A DNA stretch of 64,000 nucleotides from Mesorhizobium sp. M3A.F.Ca.ET.080.04.2.1 (GCF_003952525.1 NZ_CP034451.1:186001-250000); one strand, 5' to 3'. Positions 54,815 to 63,662 are shown, counted from the first letter of the stretch. Notes: a model not told the origin generated them from the letters alone. Numbers and translations are program-made.

Positions 54815-54889
54815 AGTGACTTATGATAGAATTGGTTGCGGGGACACGTAGCCACCGATCCCGACATTCGTTAATCGCGGTGGTTTGAG

Positions 54890-54901
54890 TAACGTTCGTT
54901 G
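54890..54901. promoter_or_regulatory. TAACG-type operator 4 (one mismatch)
   Basis: TAACGTTCGTTG differs by one base from the palindrome at 7430-7441. It lies 240 bases upstream of the HMG-CoA-lyase-type gene at 55142. It may be a site for one of the TetR proteins, or a chance match. Confidence 0.35.
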
Positions 54902-55141
54902 ACACTTGAGCTCGCAAGAGGGGTCACCTCTTTCGAAAAGCATTTTAGCCGTCAGTCCATCTGATGAGCAGGGCACAATTCTGCCGCCTGCTTGACCGTG
55001 GATAACTCAGTTTGACAAATCTCCAGCCGTTCGAAGCTCGGGCACAGATCATCCCATTTTCTTCGACTCTGTACCTGTTCGGGCACGACCCGGAGAGAGT
55101 TTGTTAGCGCGCAATATGTGCGAGCAAACAGCAATCGACCA

Positions 55142-56011
55142 ATGACCCAGCCAGGGAACGTTACAATCGTCGAGGTGGGCCCTCGTGATGGCCTGCAGAA
55201 CGAGAAGACGATCATTGCCAGCGACCGGAAAGTCGCCCTGATCGGGCTGCTGGCGGATGCAGGGCTGACGCGGATAGAGGCGACGGCATTCGTTTCGCCA
55301 AAATGGGTGCCGCAGCTGGCGGACCATAACGAGGTCATGCGGAATGCTCCGCGCCGGCCTGGCCTGGTCCTCTCCGCGCTGGTGCCGAACGAAGAAGGCG
55401 CCATAGCGGCGATCGCGGCCGGCGCCCAGGAACTCGCCGTGTTCGCCAGTGCATCGGAGACCTTCGCCCGCAAGAACACCAATTGCACGATCGCGCAGAG
55501 CATCGAGCGGTTCAGGCCGGTGATGGCTCTTGCCGCCGTCCACGGCCTTCCTGTGAGAGGCTACGTCTCCTGCGCCATCGACTGCCCGTATGAGGGGGCG
55601 ATCGAGCCGGAAGCGGTCAGAGATGTCTCCGAGCGCCTGATTGGCATCGGCTGTGGGGAGGTGGCCGTCGCGGACACGATCGGACGCGCGAGCCCTGAAC
55701 GGGTAGATCGGATGCTGGCCGAGACCACCCAGGGCATTGCTGCTTCCCAGCTTGCCTGTCATTTCCATGACACGTCGGGCCAGGCCCTCGCGAACATCGA
55801 CGTCGCCTTGGCCTTCGGCATCAGGATCTTCGACAGCGCTGTCGGCGGGCTGGGCGGTTGCCCCTATGCGCCGGGCGCAGCCGGCAATGTCGCCACCGAG
55901 GCCGTCGTCGCGCATCTGGCGGCGGCTGGCTACGACACCGGAATAGACGCCGGGAAGCTGGCGCATGCCCGTGCCCTGGCGCTGCGGTTGAAGGCTGGTC
56001 CGCACGACTGA
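55142..56011 (+). CDS. Hydroxymethylglutaryl-CoA-lyase-type enzyme
   Basis: The 289-residue TIM-barrel enzyme carries EVGPRDGLQNEK (11-22) with Arg15 and Asp16, HFHDTSGQALANID (207-220) with two metal-binding histidines, and VGGLGGCPYAPGAAGN with the catalytic Cys240. These match HMG-CoA lyase, which splits HMG-CoA to acetyl-CoA and acetoacetate; related lyases act on other 3-hydroxy-3-methyl acyl-CoAs. ATG 55142 lacks a strong ribosome site. It is convergent with the ABC cluster, but the hydratase and CoA-transferase genes at the right end could form one pathway with it. Confidence 0.9.
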   Translation: MTQPGNVTIVEVGPRDGLQNEKTIIASDRKVALIGLLADAGLTRIEATAFVSPKWVPQLADHNEVMRNAPRRPGLVLSALVPNEEGAIAAIAAGAQELAVFASASETFARKNTNCTIAQSIERFRPVMALAAVHGLPVRGYVSCAIDCPYEGAIEPEAVRDVSERLIGIGCGEVAVADTIGRASPERVDRMLAETTQGIAASQLACHFHDTSGQALANIDVALAFGIRIFDSAVGGLGGCPYAPGAAGNVATEAVVAHLAAAGYDTGIDAGKLAHARALALRLKAGPHD

Positions 56012-56028
56012 CACACCGCTTTGGATAT

Positions 56029-56046
56029 GCGGTCCTAATGGACCGC
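56029..56046. terminator. Hairpin at convergent junction of lyase and ABC operon
   Basis: GCGGTCC-TAAT-GGACCGC is a perfect 7-base-pair hairpin with a 4-base loop. It contains the stop codon of the minus-strand ATPase gene and lies 18 bases past the lyase stop. It lacks a T-run but is well placed as a bidirectional terminator. Confidence 0.45.
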
Positions 56047-57537
56047 GGCATACATGATCGCCTCCTCCGTTGCGTTGCGGCGATCCATTTCCTCGACGAT
56101 CTTGCCCTGGCGCGCAATGAGGATCCGGTCCGACAGCGTGAGGATCTCCGGCAAGTAGGAAGAGATCACCGCGATCGCGATTCCCTGGTCGGCGAGTTGG
56201 TTGATGAAGGCGTGGATCTCGGCGATGGCGCCGACATCGACGCCGCGCGTCGGCTCGTCGAAGATCACCAGTTTCGGCTTCTGTACCAGGGCCTTGGCGA
56301 TGACGACCTTCTGCTGGTTGCCGCCCGAGAGCTCGATGACCTTCGCGTTGGGGTCGATGGCGCGGATGTTCAGACGCTTGCGCCAATCCTCGGCGAGCGA
56401 ACGCGCCTGTTTCATCGATATGATGTTCAGGCCGCCATAGGCCTGGCCGCCGAGCTGGCCCATATAGATGTTCTCGGCGATGCTCATCGTCTCGAAAAAG
56501 CCCTCGGCCTTGCGCTCTTCGGTAACGTAGACGATGCCGTCGCGGACGGCGGGCGCCGGCACCAGATAGCGCTTGGGCCGGCCGCCGATCTTGACTTCGC
56601 CGCCGTGGAAGAAGTCGCGCTTGAGCACGCCGCTGACGACTTTCAGCGTCTCGGTGCGGCCGGATCCGACCAGGCCGAAGATACCCGTCACCTGGCCGGC
56701 ATAAAGCGAGAAGGACGTGTTGCGGACCATGTTGCCCATCGACAGGTTCTCGACCGAAAGCACTTTTGGTCCGCGCGGACGCGGCGCGCGGCTCCGCGAA
56801 GCGCCGCTGTAGATCTCGTCGGTGAGCGTGCGGCCGACCATCGCCTGGATGATCTTCTGGCGGTCGAAGGCGGACGCCTTGTCGGATGCGACCAGCCTGC
56901 CGTCGCGCAGGATGGTGATGCGATCCGCCACCAGCAGCGCTTCCTCCAGCGCATGCGAGATGAAGATGATCGAGACCCCTTCTTTCTTCAGCTTCCTGAT
57001 CAGCTTGAAGAAATAGCTCTTCTCCTCGGGCGTCAGCGTCGCCGTCGGCTCGTCGAAGATGATTACCTTGGCCTTGTGGTGAACCGCACGCGCGATCTCC
57101 ACCATCTGTTTCTGGGCAGCGCCGAGCGAGCCGACAATCGCAGAGGGATCGACATGGAAATTGAGCGACTGCAGGAATTGCTGCGCCGAGATATAGACGC
57201 CACGCAGTCGGTTTAGCGGCTTTTCCTTGCCGAGATAGATGTTCTGGGCGACCGTCATCGATGGCACCAGGCTGTTTTCCTGGTAGACCATGGCGATGCC
57301 TTTCGCGAGGCCTTCGGCCGGAGTGTTGAGGCGCTCTTCCCGGCCGTCGATGAACAGCTTGCCGCTACTCAGCGGATAGACCCCCGCTATGACCTTGGTG
57401 AGCGTGGATTTGCCGGCGCCGTTTTCGCCGAGCAGAGCGTGGATCTCGCCAGGCAGCAGTTGGAAATCGACATCCAGGAACGCCGGATTGCCGCGGAAAT
57501 CCTTGGTTGCCGCCTTGAGTTCGACAATGGGTGTCAT
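56035..57537 (-). CDS. RbsA/MglA-type double ABC ATPase
   Basis: The 500-residue protein has two nucleotide-binding domains as in ribose and galactose transporters. The first has LLGENGAGKSTLTK, the signature GAAQKQMVEIARAV and IIFDEPTATLTPEE. The second has the degenerate P-loop GLVGSGRTETLK, then LSGGNQQKVVIAKALV and VIFDEPTRGVDVG. I start at ATG 57537, which overlaps the propeller gene's stop by four bases (ATGA). It is the last gene of the cluster on the minus strand and powers import through the permeases at 58670 and 61887. Confidence 0.92.
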   Translation of the reverse strand: MTPIVELKAATKDFRGNPAFLDVDFQLLPGEIHALLGENGAGKSTLTKVIAGVYPLSSGKLFIDGREERLNTPAEGLAKGIAMVYQENSLVPSMTVAQNIYLGKEKPLNRLRGVYISAQQFLQSLNFHVDPSAIVGSLGAAQKQMVEIARAVHHKAKVIIFDEPTATLTPEEKSYFFKLIRKLKKEGVSIIFISHALEEALLVADRITILRDGRLVASDKASAFDRQKIIQAMVGRTLTDEIYSGASRSRAPRPRGPKVLSVENLSMGNMVRNTSFSLYAGQVTGIFGLVGSGRTETLKVVSGVLKRDFFHGGEVKIGGRPKRYLVPAPAVRDGIVYVTEERKAEGFFETMSIAENIYMGQLGGQAYGGLNIISMKQARSLAEDWRKRLNIRAIDPNAKVIELSGGNQQKVVIAKALVQKPKLVIFDEPTRGVDVGAIAEIHAFINQLADQGIAIAVISSYLPEILTLSDRILIARQGKIVEEMDRRNATEEAIMYAAVH

Positions 57538-58673
57538 GCTGCGGCATCCACGGTGGAAACGATGTCCGGCTCGCTGGGATCGAGGTGATCGAGTGCGAGG
57601 ATTTCGCCGCAGCCTTTCGAGGTCAAAAGCAGTCGCCCGGTCTCTTCCACGCAGGAGGTTATGCCGTGGCGTTTGCCGTCGGCCCGGCTGTGGGCACTCC
57701 AGATCGGCTGGAATTGATCGTCGAGCCTGACCACGAGCCCGTAGGAGCGCGTGGGCGCCCATGGCTTGTGGATGCCAAGCCGGATGACGCCACCCGCCTG
57801 CAGCGGTTCCTTGAAGCTGTGGCCGCTGGAGAGCGTGGGCGCGATCCAGTATTCGGGAGCGACAGTCTCCATCATCTCGCGCTTGTAGCGCTTTTCGCGC
57901 AGCACGAACTCCTGCAGCTGGGAGCGCACAGCAAACAGGGTCAGCCAGTACCCTCCCCGGCTCGACGGACAGATGCGACCCGGATAGGCAGGCAAATCCG
58001 CCAGTGGCGTTTCGCGGCCTTCGCCGCCGATCCCGAGCGTCAGCAGACGGTGCCGCCATGCCTCGCTGACGGCCACACGATCGCCGTCGGCGATGCACAC
58101 GCCGGAAGGATAGCCGAGGCCGCCCTGGATCACCGAGGCGTTCTGGCTTGCGATATCGATCTTCAGCACGCTGCCGCTGCGCCCGAGCTCCAGAAGGTCC
58201 CGCGCCCATTCGCCAACCGGACGGGCGCCCGAACCGTTGCAGACCACGAGCGTGTCTTCGTCGACGAACACGCCGGCGGTCGGACAATTGAGCCGTTGAT
58301 TGCCGATGTTCACGGGCAGGCGCTTTCCATCATGCGGCCCGCCGGCGATCGCTACCCCCTGCCCATCCAGGCCGACGGCGATCGCGCCGCCGGCGGAGGC
58401 CGCCAGGAACGTGATGTCCGCCTCATAGGTCTGCCGCGTCTTGACCGAGCCGTCGCTCGCGACCTCGACCAGGCTCCTCCCCGATGACGCCAGGAAAAGG
58501 TTGCCGGCGACGGCCAGGTTGTCGGCGCCTTCCAGCATTGCGACGCTGGAGACCTGTTCGAGAAGATTATTCGGCTTCAGCGCGCCGTCCATGACCGGCA
58601 CGGTGATGGAATGCTCGCCGCGGCCGCCCATGAACCGGTCGACGATGCCGCCGACGAAGCGCGAGAAGCTCAT
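57534..58673 (-). CDS. Beta-propeller SMP-30/strictosidine-synthase-like protein, ligands altered
   Basis: The 379-residue protein is a six-bladed propeller relative, with VAVSEAWRHRLLTLGI, LADLPAYPGRICPSSRGG and WLTLFAVRSQLQEF. At the positions of the metal-binding Asn and Asp seen in its fused neighbour (FPNG, YPDN) it has YPSG (Ser190) and YPGR (Gly232). It may have lost the metal and lactonase activity. The gene overlaps both neighbours by four bases (ATGA), so it is translationally coupled. A role as a scaffold or binding partner of the fused permease is inferred. Confidence 0.82.
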   Translation of the reverse strand: MSFSRFVGGIVDRFMGGRGEHSITVPVMDGALKPNNLLEQVSSVAMLEGADNLAVAGNLFLASSGRSLVEVASDGSVKTRQTYEADITFLAASAGGAIAVGLDGQGVAIAGGPHDGKRLPVNIGNQRLNCPTAGVFVDEDTLVVCNGSGARPVGEWARDLLELGRSGSVLKIDIASQNASVIQGGLGYPSGVCIADGDRVAVSEAWRHRLLTLGIGGEGRETPLADLPAYPGRICPSSRGGYWLTLFAVRSQLQEFVLREKRYKREMMETVAPEYWIAPTLSSGHSFKEPLQAGGVIRLGIHKPWAPTRSYGLVVRLDDQFQPIWSAHSRADGKRHGITSCVEETGRLLLTSKGCGEILALDHLDPSEPDIVSTVDAAA

Positions 58674-60787
58674 GCGCGCGCTCCCCAATAGGCGGCCTGC
58701 GACGTCCAGTCCGGATCGGCGCCGGGCAATTTCAGGCGGCCGATCCTGTCGTTGTAGAGGCCGCCGAGATAGAGATGGCCCTTGTGCTCGCGCATCGACG
58801 TCACCATGGGATGATTCTTGCCGCCAAGGTCCCAGTAGGATTCGACGATCTCGCCATCGGGCCTGAACTTCAGCACGCAGCCTGTGTTGATGTTGGGGAA
58901 CAGCCACTCGTCCCGGGCGACCCGCTTGGCCATGCGTTTGCGCAGCGACGGCATGCGCATGGCGAGGTCGAGCGCCGGCGACCGCATGCCGACCAGGGCC
59001 AGCCAGAAATTGCCGTCCGAGGCGCGATTGATGTTGTCTGGGTATCCTGGAAGGTTCGGGATCGTGACCTCGCGCTTGCCCTTGTTCGGTCCCGCGAACC
59101 AGTACCGGTTTATGCGGCATCCCCAGGTCTCGGCGAAGAAGAAGGATTCGCCGTCGCCCGCCATGCAGACCCCGTTCGGGAACTGCAGGTCGCGCAGGAT
59201 CGTCGCCGTCGACCGATCCCTCGGGTCGTAGCAGATCAGGCGTCCGTTGCCGCGGCTCTCCAGCGCATCGGTCGGCCAGTCATGCATGTCGTAGCGGATG
59301 GTTGCTTCGGAGAAGAAGATGCGGCCGTCCGGCGCGATGTCGAGATCGTCAGCGAGCTTGAGGCGGGAATCGTCGATGACCGACAGGAAGGTGCGGTTGG
59401 TCTCGTCGGTGAGCTTGGTCACCTTGCGCTCCGGCGAGACCTGATAAAGACCCATGCCGCCGATGCAGACATTGAGGTTGTCGTCGGCGTCGAACGCCAT
59501 CCCCAGCGGGTGGCCGCCGATGTGAACGAAAATCTCCCACCGCGCATAATCGGGCGCCAGGAAGCGCACGATGTCGCCATGGCGATTGGGGCAGTAGAGG
59601 TTGTCCTGGCGGTCGAAGATGACGTCTTCCGGCCCCTCGATCTCGCCCTTGCCGATCAGCGTGACGTCTTTCAGCCGGTCGTTGAGCGCATAGGGGCTCG
59701 CCGATCCGGCATCGGTGTCGGGGAGTTCCGGCAGGCGGAAATAGCTCGGCGACACATAGACCTTGTTGAGCAGCTTGTGCCTGTTCTTCAGCCAGCGCAC
59801 GTCAATGGCCACGACACAGAGCAGCACGATGCCGAGGATCATCGAGCTGATGCCGCCGGAGATGCCGATGCGCACCATGCTGTCGGTGAGGATGAGCACG
59901 ACCACCGCGCCCAGCACTGATTTCACGACGGAGCCGCGGCCTCCGCCCAGGCTGTTGCCGCCGAGGACGGCCGCCGTCAGCGCGGCGATCTCGAGGCCGA
60001 CGCCGGTATCCGACCCGGCGCTGCCAAGCCGGGCCGCGAAGAACACGCCGGCCAGCGAAACCAGCACGCTCGACCAGACATAGGTCGAGAAAATGACGAA
60101 CTTGACCTTCAGGCCGGCATTGTAGGCCGAGCGGCGGCTGCCACCGACAGCGGTGATATGCCAGCCCGTCCTGGCGCGGGTGAGCACGACATGCCACAGC
60201 ACGATGACGACCAAGGCTACGAGGAAGGAGAACGAGATCCCGAAGACGCTGCCTTCGCCGATGAAGGCCCAGAGGTCGGAATCCGGAAACACCGCCGAGA
60301 CGTCGACCGCATAGTGGAGCAGGATGAGGTCGACGATCGAGCGGATGATGATCAGCGTGACAAGCGTCGTCAGGAAGGCCCGGATGCGCAGATAGCCGAT
60401 CAGGAAACCGTTGACCGCGCCGCAGACGGCTCCTACCGCCAGCGTGGCGAGCACCGTGGCCCAGACCGGCCAGCCCAACAGGGAGATGCATATCAGCGCC
60501 GTGATGTTGGCAAGCGCAAAGACGCTGCCGACCGAAAGGTCGAGTCCGCCCGCAAGCAGCACGATGCCCATCGCGACGACGACCAGCGCGAACTCCGAAA
60601 GCTGGCGTGACGTCTCGGTCACGCTGTCGAGGGTGAAGAAATGCGGATTTTCCAGCAGGAAGAAACCGATCGTGAGGATGGTGGCAAAGACCGGAACGGC
60701 GTTGTCGCTCCAGCGCTTCGACAGCACTTCGCCAAGCACCTTCTCAGGAAAATAACGAAAATAGAGGCGCTCGATCGCTTCCATCAC
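58670..60787 (-). CDS. RbsC-type permease fused to SMP-30/strictosidine-synthase-like propeller
   Basis: The 705-residue protein joins an ABC permease (about 1-335) to a propeller hydrolase domain (about 370-705). The first part has MGIVLLAGGLDLSVGSVF and LTAAVLGGNSLGGGRGSV, typical of RbsC. The second has EIEGPEDVIFD (Glu384/Glu387), DLQFPNGVCM (Asn538) and LPGYPDNINRASDG (Asp584), the three metal ligands of SMP-30 lactonases, plus FAETWGCRINRYWFAGP, usual in strictosidine-synthase-like proteins. The C terminus of RbsC lies in the cytoplasm, so the propeller would act on the incoming solute. The start is GTG or the next-codon ATG. Confidence 0.88.
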   Translation of the reverse strand: MMEAIERLYFRYFPEKVLGEVLSKRWSDNAVPVFATILTIGFFLLENPHFFTLDSVTETSRQLSEFALVVVAMGIVLLAGGLDLSVGSVFALANITALICISLLGWPVWATVLATLAVGAVCGAVNGFLIGYLRIRAFLTTLVTLIIIRSIVDLILLHYAVDVSAVFPDSDLWAFIGEGSVFGISFSFLVALVVIVLWHVVLTRARTGWHITAVGGSRRSAYNAGLKVKFVIFSTYVWSSVLVSLAGVFFAARLGSAGSDTGVGLEIAALTAAVLGGNSLGGGRGSVVKSVLGAVVVLILTDSMVRIGISGGISSMILGIVLLCVVAIDVRWLKNRHKLLNKVYVSPSYFRLPELPDTDAGSASPYALNDRLKDVTLIGKGEIEGPEDVIFDRQDNLYCPNRHGDIVRFLAPDYARWEIFVHIGGHPLGMAFDADDNLNVCIGGMGLYQVSPERKVTKLTDETNRTFLSVIDDSRLKLADDLDIAPDGRIFFSEATIRYDMHDWPTDALESRGNGRLICYDPRDRSTATILRDLQFPNGVCMAGDGESFFFAETWGCRINRYWFAGPNKGKREVTIPNLPGYPDNINRASDGNFWLALVGMRSPALDLAMRMPSLRKRMAKRVARDEWLFPNINTGCVLKFRPDGEIVESYWDLGGKNHPMVTSMREHKGHLYLGGLYNDRIGRLKLPGADPDWTSQAAYWGARA

Positions 60788-60850
60788 AACGTCCCAATCA
60801 AATTTGGCTTGGCCGGGCGCCGTGCATCGCGCAACGGCCCGGCCTGTTCG

Positions 60851-61855
60851 CTACTTCTTCAGCTGATCGAGGTCCCAACAGCTGTTCGCTGACATGCTGT
60901 CCTTGGTGATGAATTTGTTGGGCGTGTAGAGCGCGAATTTGAGCGAGCCAGCCGGCTCCTTCGACTGCAGCAGCACCTTGATGGTGTTGTTCAGGTCGCG
61001 GCCCTGCCCCTCGACATCATAGGAGATGACCTCGTTGAACGTGCCGTTCTGCACCCCCTGGCACGCGGTCTTGTTTCCGCCGCCCGAGGTGATCAGGTAG
61101 ATGTCCTTGCCGGACTCCTGAATGGCCGCGCCGGTGCCCGCATCCATGACGTCCCAGAAGCCGATGATGCCGCAGAGGTCCGGGTTCTGCTGGATCACCG
61201 TCTGGGCGATGCCATGTGCCTTGGACTGGTCCCAGTCGCCCGTCTGGCTGGAGACGATCTTGATATCGTCATGTCCCTTGAGCGTTTCGGTGATGGCGTT
61301 GAGCTGATAGACGCTTGCCGCCGCTGTGGCCGGACCCTGGATGATGGCGATCTTGCCGCTCTTGCCGCTGGCCTTGCCGCATTTCTCGATCATGCGGTTG
61401 GCGGCGTACTGGCCGATCCCGTACCAATCGGCGCCGACGAAGGCGTCTGTCTGATAGCTCGACTTCATGTTGACCTGGATGACCTTGATGCCGGAATCCT
61501 CGGCCTTCTTCAGGGTGCGCGCGTAGGAGGCCACATCGAAATTCTGCACGACGATGATGTCCGGCTTCTCGGTGATCGCCTGGGTCAGCGCGCGCGTGCC
61601 GGTGTCGGTGCTCCAGTTGGCGTCGCGGATGTCGATCGTGTAGCCGAGCCGCTTGGCTTCCTTCTCCATGATCGCGGCCCAGCCTTCCGGCAGGTCGAAG
61701 CTCATCGACATCGGCACGAAGACCACTTTCTTGCCGGCAAGCGAATCGAGTGTCGGCTGCCTGAGCGCATCGGCCATGCCCTCCTGCGCCATCGCGCAGC
61801 CCGTGGAAATGAAGGCCGCCGTGAGCGCGGCCGCCGCGTATTTCAGGATCATCAT
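60851..61855 (-). CDS. RbsB-type periplasmic sugar-binding protein
   Basis: The 334-residue protein has a signal peptide (ILKYAAAALTAAFISTGCAM, cut near AMAQ) and the two-lobe periplasmic-binding fold, with KKVVFVPMSMSFDLPEGWA and TQAITEKPDIIVVQNFD. ATG 61855 has GGAGG seven bases upstream. The STGC segment might suggest a lipoprotein cysteine, but AMAQ is the more usual cut. It is the ligand receptor of the RbsA/RbsC-type transporter and lies between the two permease genes. Confidence 0.9.
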   Translation of the reverse strand: MMILKYAAAALTAAFISTGCAMAQEGMADALRQPTLDSLAGKKVVFVPMSMSFDLPEGWAAIMEKEAKRLGYTIDIRDANWSTDTGTRALTQAITEKPDIIVVQNFDVASYARTLKKAEDSGIKVIQVNMKSSYQTDAFVGADWYGIGQYAANRMIEKCGKASGKSGKIAIIQGPATAAASVYQLNAITETLKGHDDIKIVSSQTGDWDQSKAHGIAQTVIQQNPDLCGIIGFWDVMDAGTGAAIQESGKDIYLITSGGGNKTACQGVQNGTFNEVISYDVEGQGRDLNNTIKVLLQSKEPAGSLKFALYTPNKFITKDSMSANSCWDLDQLKK

Positions 61856-61886
61856 CTCGGTTCCTCCCATTCGATGACTGTCGGTT

Positions 61887-62912
61887 TCAGATGTCCCCTT
61901 GCTGCGATGTTTGTTCGTCTCGGGGGTTGAGAAGGGCGTCGATCACCAGGGCGAAGAGCAGCACGGTGCTCTTGAGCAGGTTCTGGACCGTGTAGGAGAT
62001 GTTGAGGATGGTCATGCCGTTCAGCAGCAGGCCGATCAGCACCGTGCCGACCAGGATGTTGCGGACGCCGCCGCGCCCGCCGGTGAGGCCGATGCCGCCC
62101 AATATGACGACCAGAAGCACGTCATAGATCAGGGTGGAATTGACCATGCGCATGTTCATGCTGGCCACGGAGGCCGCCGTCGCGCAGCCGGCCAGGAAGG
62201 CCATGGCGCTCGAGATCACATATTGCAGGATGATGATCGGCCGGACCGGTATGCCGGTGATCCGCGCCGTGGAGATGTTGTCTCCGATGCCGTAGATGAA
62301 GCGCCCGAGACCAGTCTTCCTGAGGAAGAGATAGAGCGCGGCCGAGCAGATCGCGAAGAGCCAGATCGGCATCGGGATGCCTAGCACGGCGCCGCGCCCG
62401 AGAAACAGGAACCAGTGCAGATTGTCGGGGATGTTGTTGACGTCGAGCGACGCGATCACCCCTCGCCCGAGGCCATAGACGATCGCCGACACCGCGAGCG
62501 TCGCAAAGATGGCGGGGATTTCGACATAGGCGATCAGGAAACCCATCACCACCGCGACGGCGATGGCGAAGGCCAGCCCCAGAGCCAAGGCGGTCGAGAA
62601 CGCGTAGCCCTGGTTGGCAAGCACGATCGACAAAGTGAGCGACACCGCCATCACGGCGACCAGGGAAAGGTCGACGCCGCGGCCGATGACCACCACCGCC
62701 ATGCCGAGGCTGAGCATGCCCAGCATGGCGACGTTGCGGATCAGGTTGAGGATGTTCTCCGAGCTCAAGAATCCGTTGAGGGCGACGGAGAAATAGACAA
62801 AGAGCAGCACGGCGACGACGAAGATGATCAATTCCTGGGTGAGGCCGATCCGGTGCCTGGTCCTCGTCGTCGCGCTCGGCGTCATTTTTTCGGATGCTGT
62901 TGCCACGGTCAC
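61887..62912 (-). CDS. RbsC-type ABC transporter permease
   Basis: The 341-residue permease has about eight to ten hydrophobic helices. NVAMLGMLSLGMAVVVIGRG and LLVVILGGIGLTGGRGGVRN are family motifs. It starts with GTG overlapping the stop of the hydratase gene (GTGA), so the genes are translationally coupled. It would pair with the fused permease at 58670 as the second channel half, or form an alternative homodimer. Its binding protein follows by 31 bases. Confidence 0.9.
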   Translation of the reverse strand: MTVATASEKMTPSATTRTRHRIGLTQELIIFVVAVLLFVYFSVALNGFLSSENILNLIRNVAMLGMLSLGMAVVVIGRGVDLSLVAVMAVSLTLSIVLANQGYAFSTALALGLAFAIAVAVVMGFLIAYVEIPAIFATLAVSAIVYGLGRGVIASLDVNNIPDNLHWFLFLGRGAVLGIPMPIWLFAICSAALYLFLRKTGLGRFIYGIGDNISTARITGIPVRPIIILQYVISSAMAFLAGCATAASVASMNMRMVNSTLIYDVLLVVILGGIGLTGGRGGVRNILVGTVLIGLLLNGMTILNISYTVQNLLKSTVLLFALVIDALLNPRDEQTSQQGDI

Positions 62913-63661
62913 TTGCCCTTGTTGGCGAAAGCGTCGAGTCCGCGCCTGGCGTCGTCGCTCGTAAAGGTGCGCTGTCCGAGCCGCGCTTCCTGCTGGAAGG
63001 CGTCGCCAAGCGGCAGGTGCTGCAATGTCAGCACCGCTTCCTTGATCGTCTGGATGGCTGTCGGGCTGAAGGAGGCGATGCGCTCGGCAATATCGCGCGC
63101 CACGCGCTCAACCTCGCCGCTCGCCACGGCCTGGTTCGCGACGCCCCAGGCGAGCATTTCGGCCGCCGTGAAGCGCCTTCCCGTCAACAGGATTTCCATC
63201 GCATGCGCGTAGCCGATCTGGCGCACGAGGCGGACGAGCGTGCCGCCGGCGGGGACGAAGCCGTGCGCGGGTTCCGGCAGCTGGAAGACGGCGTCCTCGG
63301 CCACGATCCTGATATCGGTGGCCAGCATCAGCTCGAAACCGCCGCCGATGCACAGGCCGCGTATGGCGGCCACGACCGGCTTGTAGAAACCTGAAGTCTT
63401 GATGTGCGCCGGGTCCCACGCGGAAATGTCGAAGCTGTCGGAAGCAAGCGCTGGAATGGACTCTTTCAGGTCGGCGCCCACGCAGAAGGCCCGGTCCCCG
63501 GCTCCGGCAAGCACCGCCACGCGGATCCGGTCGTCGACGCGCACCTCGTCGAAGGCGCGGCCCAGATCCTCATACATGGAAAGGCTCAAGGCATTGAGCT
63601 TTTCCGGACGGTTGATCCGGATCGTGGCGATATGCCCGTCGACGCCGAAATCGATCGCCAT
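62909..63661 (-). CDS. Enoyl-CoA hydratase/isomerase (crotonase) family
   Basis: The 250-residue protein has the crotonase signature AIRGLCIGGGFELMLATDIR with Glu110 and FQLPEPAHGFVPAGGT with Glu130. FCVGADLKE forms part of the oxyanion hole. It would hydrate an enoyl-CoA to a 3-hydroxyacyl-CoA, for example a methylglutaconyl-type substrate to HMG-CoA, which would feed the lyase at 55142. It overlaps the permease by four bases and begins one base after the CoA-transferase stop, making one polycistronic unit. Confidence 0.9.
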   Translation of the reverse strand: MAIDFGVDGHIATIRINRPEKLNALSLSMYEDLGRAFDEVRVDDRIRVAVLAGAGDRAFCVGADLKESIPALASDSFDISAWDPAHIKTSGFYKPVVAAIRGLCIGGGFELMLATDIRIVAEDAVFQLPEPAHGFVPAGGTLVRLVRQIGYAHAMEILLTGRRFTAAEMLAWGVANQAVASGEVERVARDIAERIASFSPTAIQTIKEAVLTLQHLPLGDAFQQEARLGQRTFTSDDARRGLDAFANKGK

Positions 63662-63662
63662 C

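Larger units (their letters stand above)
54269..55141. other. Gene-poor stretch between SyrB-like and HMG-CoA-lyase-type genes
   Basis: About 870 bases. A plus-strand frame opens near 54379 after a stop and ends at 54681, reading DDELTELRGLLVTGIKDG and RRSECLDRLNDLLVRAALP. It lacks an ATG start and is unrecognised, so it may be a relic. The hairpin (54788), a 14-base match to the tRNA-fMet 3' end (54833-54846) and a TAACG-type operator (54890) also lie here. Confidence 0.45.

Noticed and set aside
54833..54846. Possible tRNA gene at the match to the tRNA-fMet 3' end
   Set aside because: Only 14 bases match; the sequence beyond does not form a T-arm, anticodon or acceptor stem, so it is not a tRNA gene. 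It is kept only as a possible att remnant.
57531..58487. Plus-strand open frame opposite the propeller gene
   Set aside because: It has no recognisable motif and lies opposite a gene fixed by ATGA overlaps on both sides.
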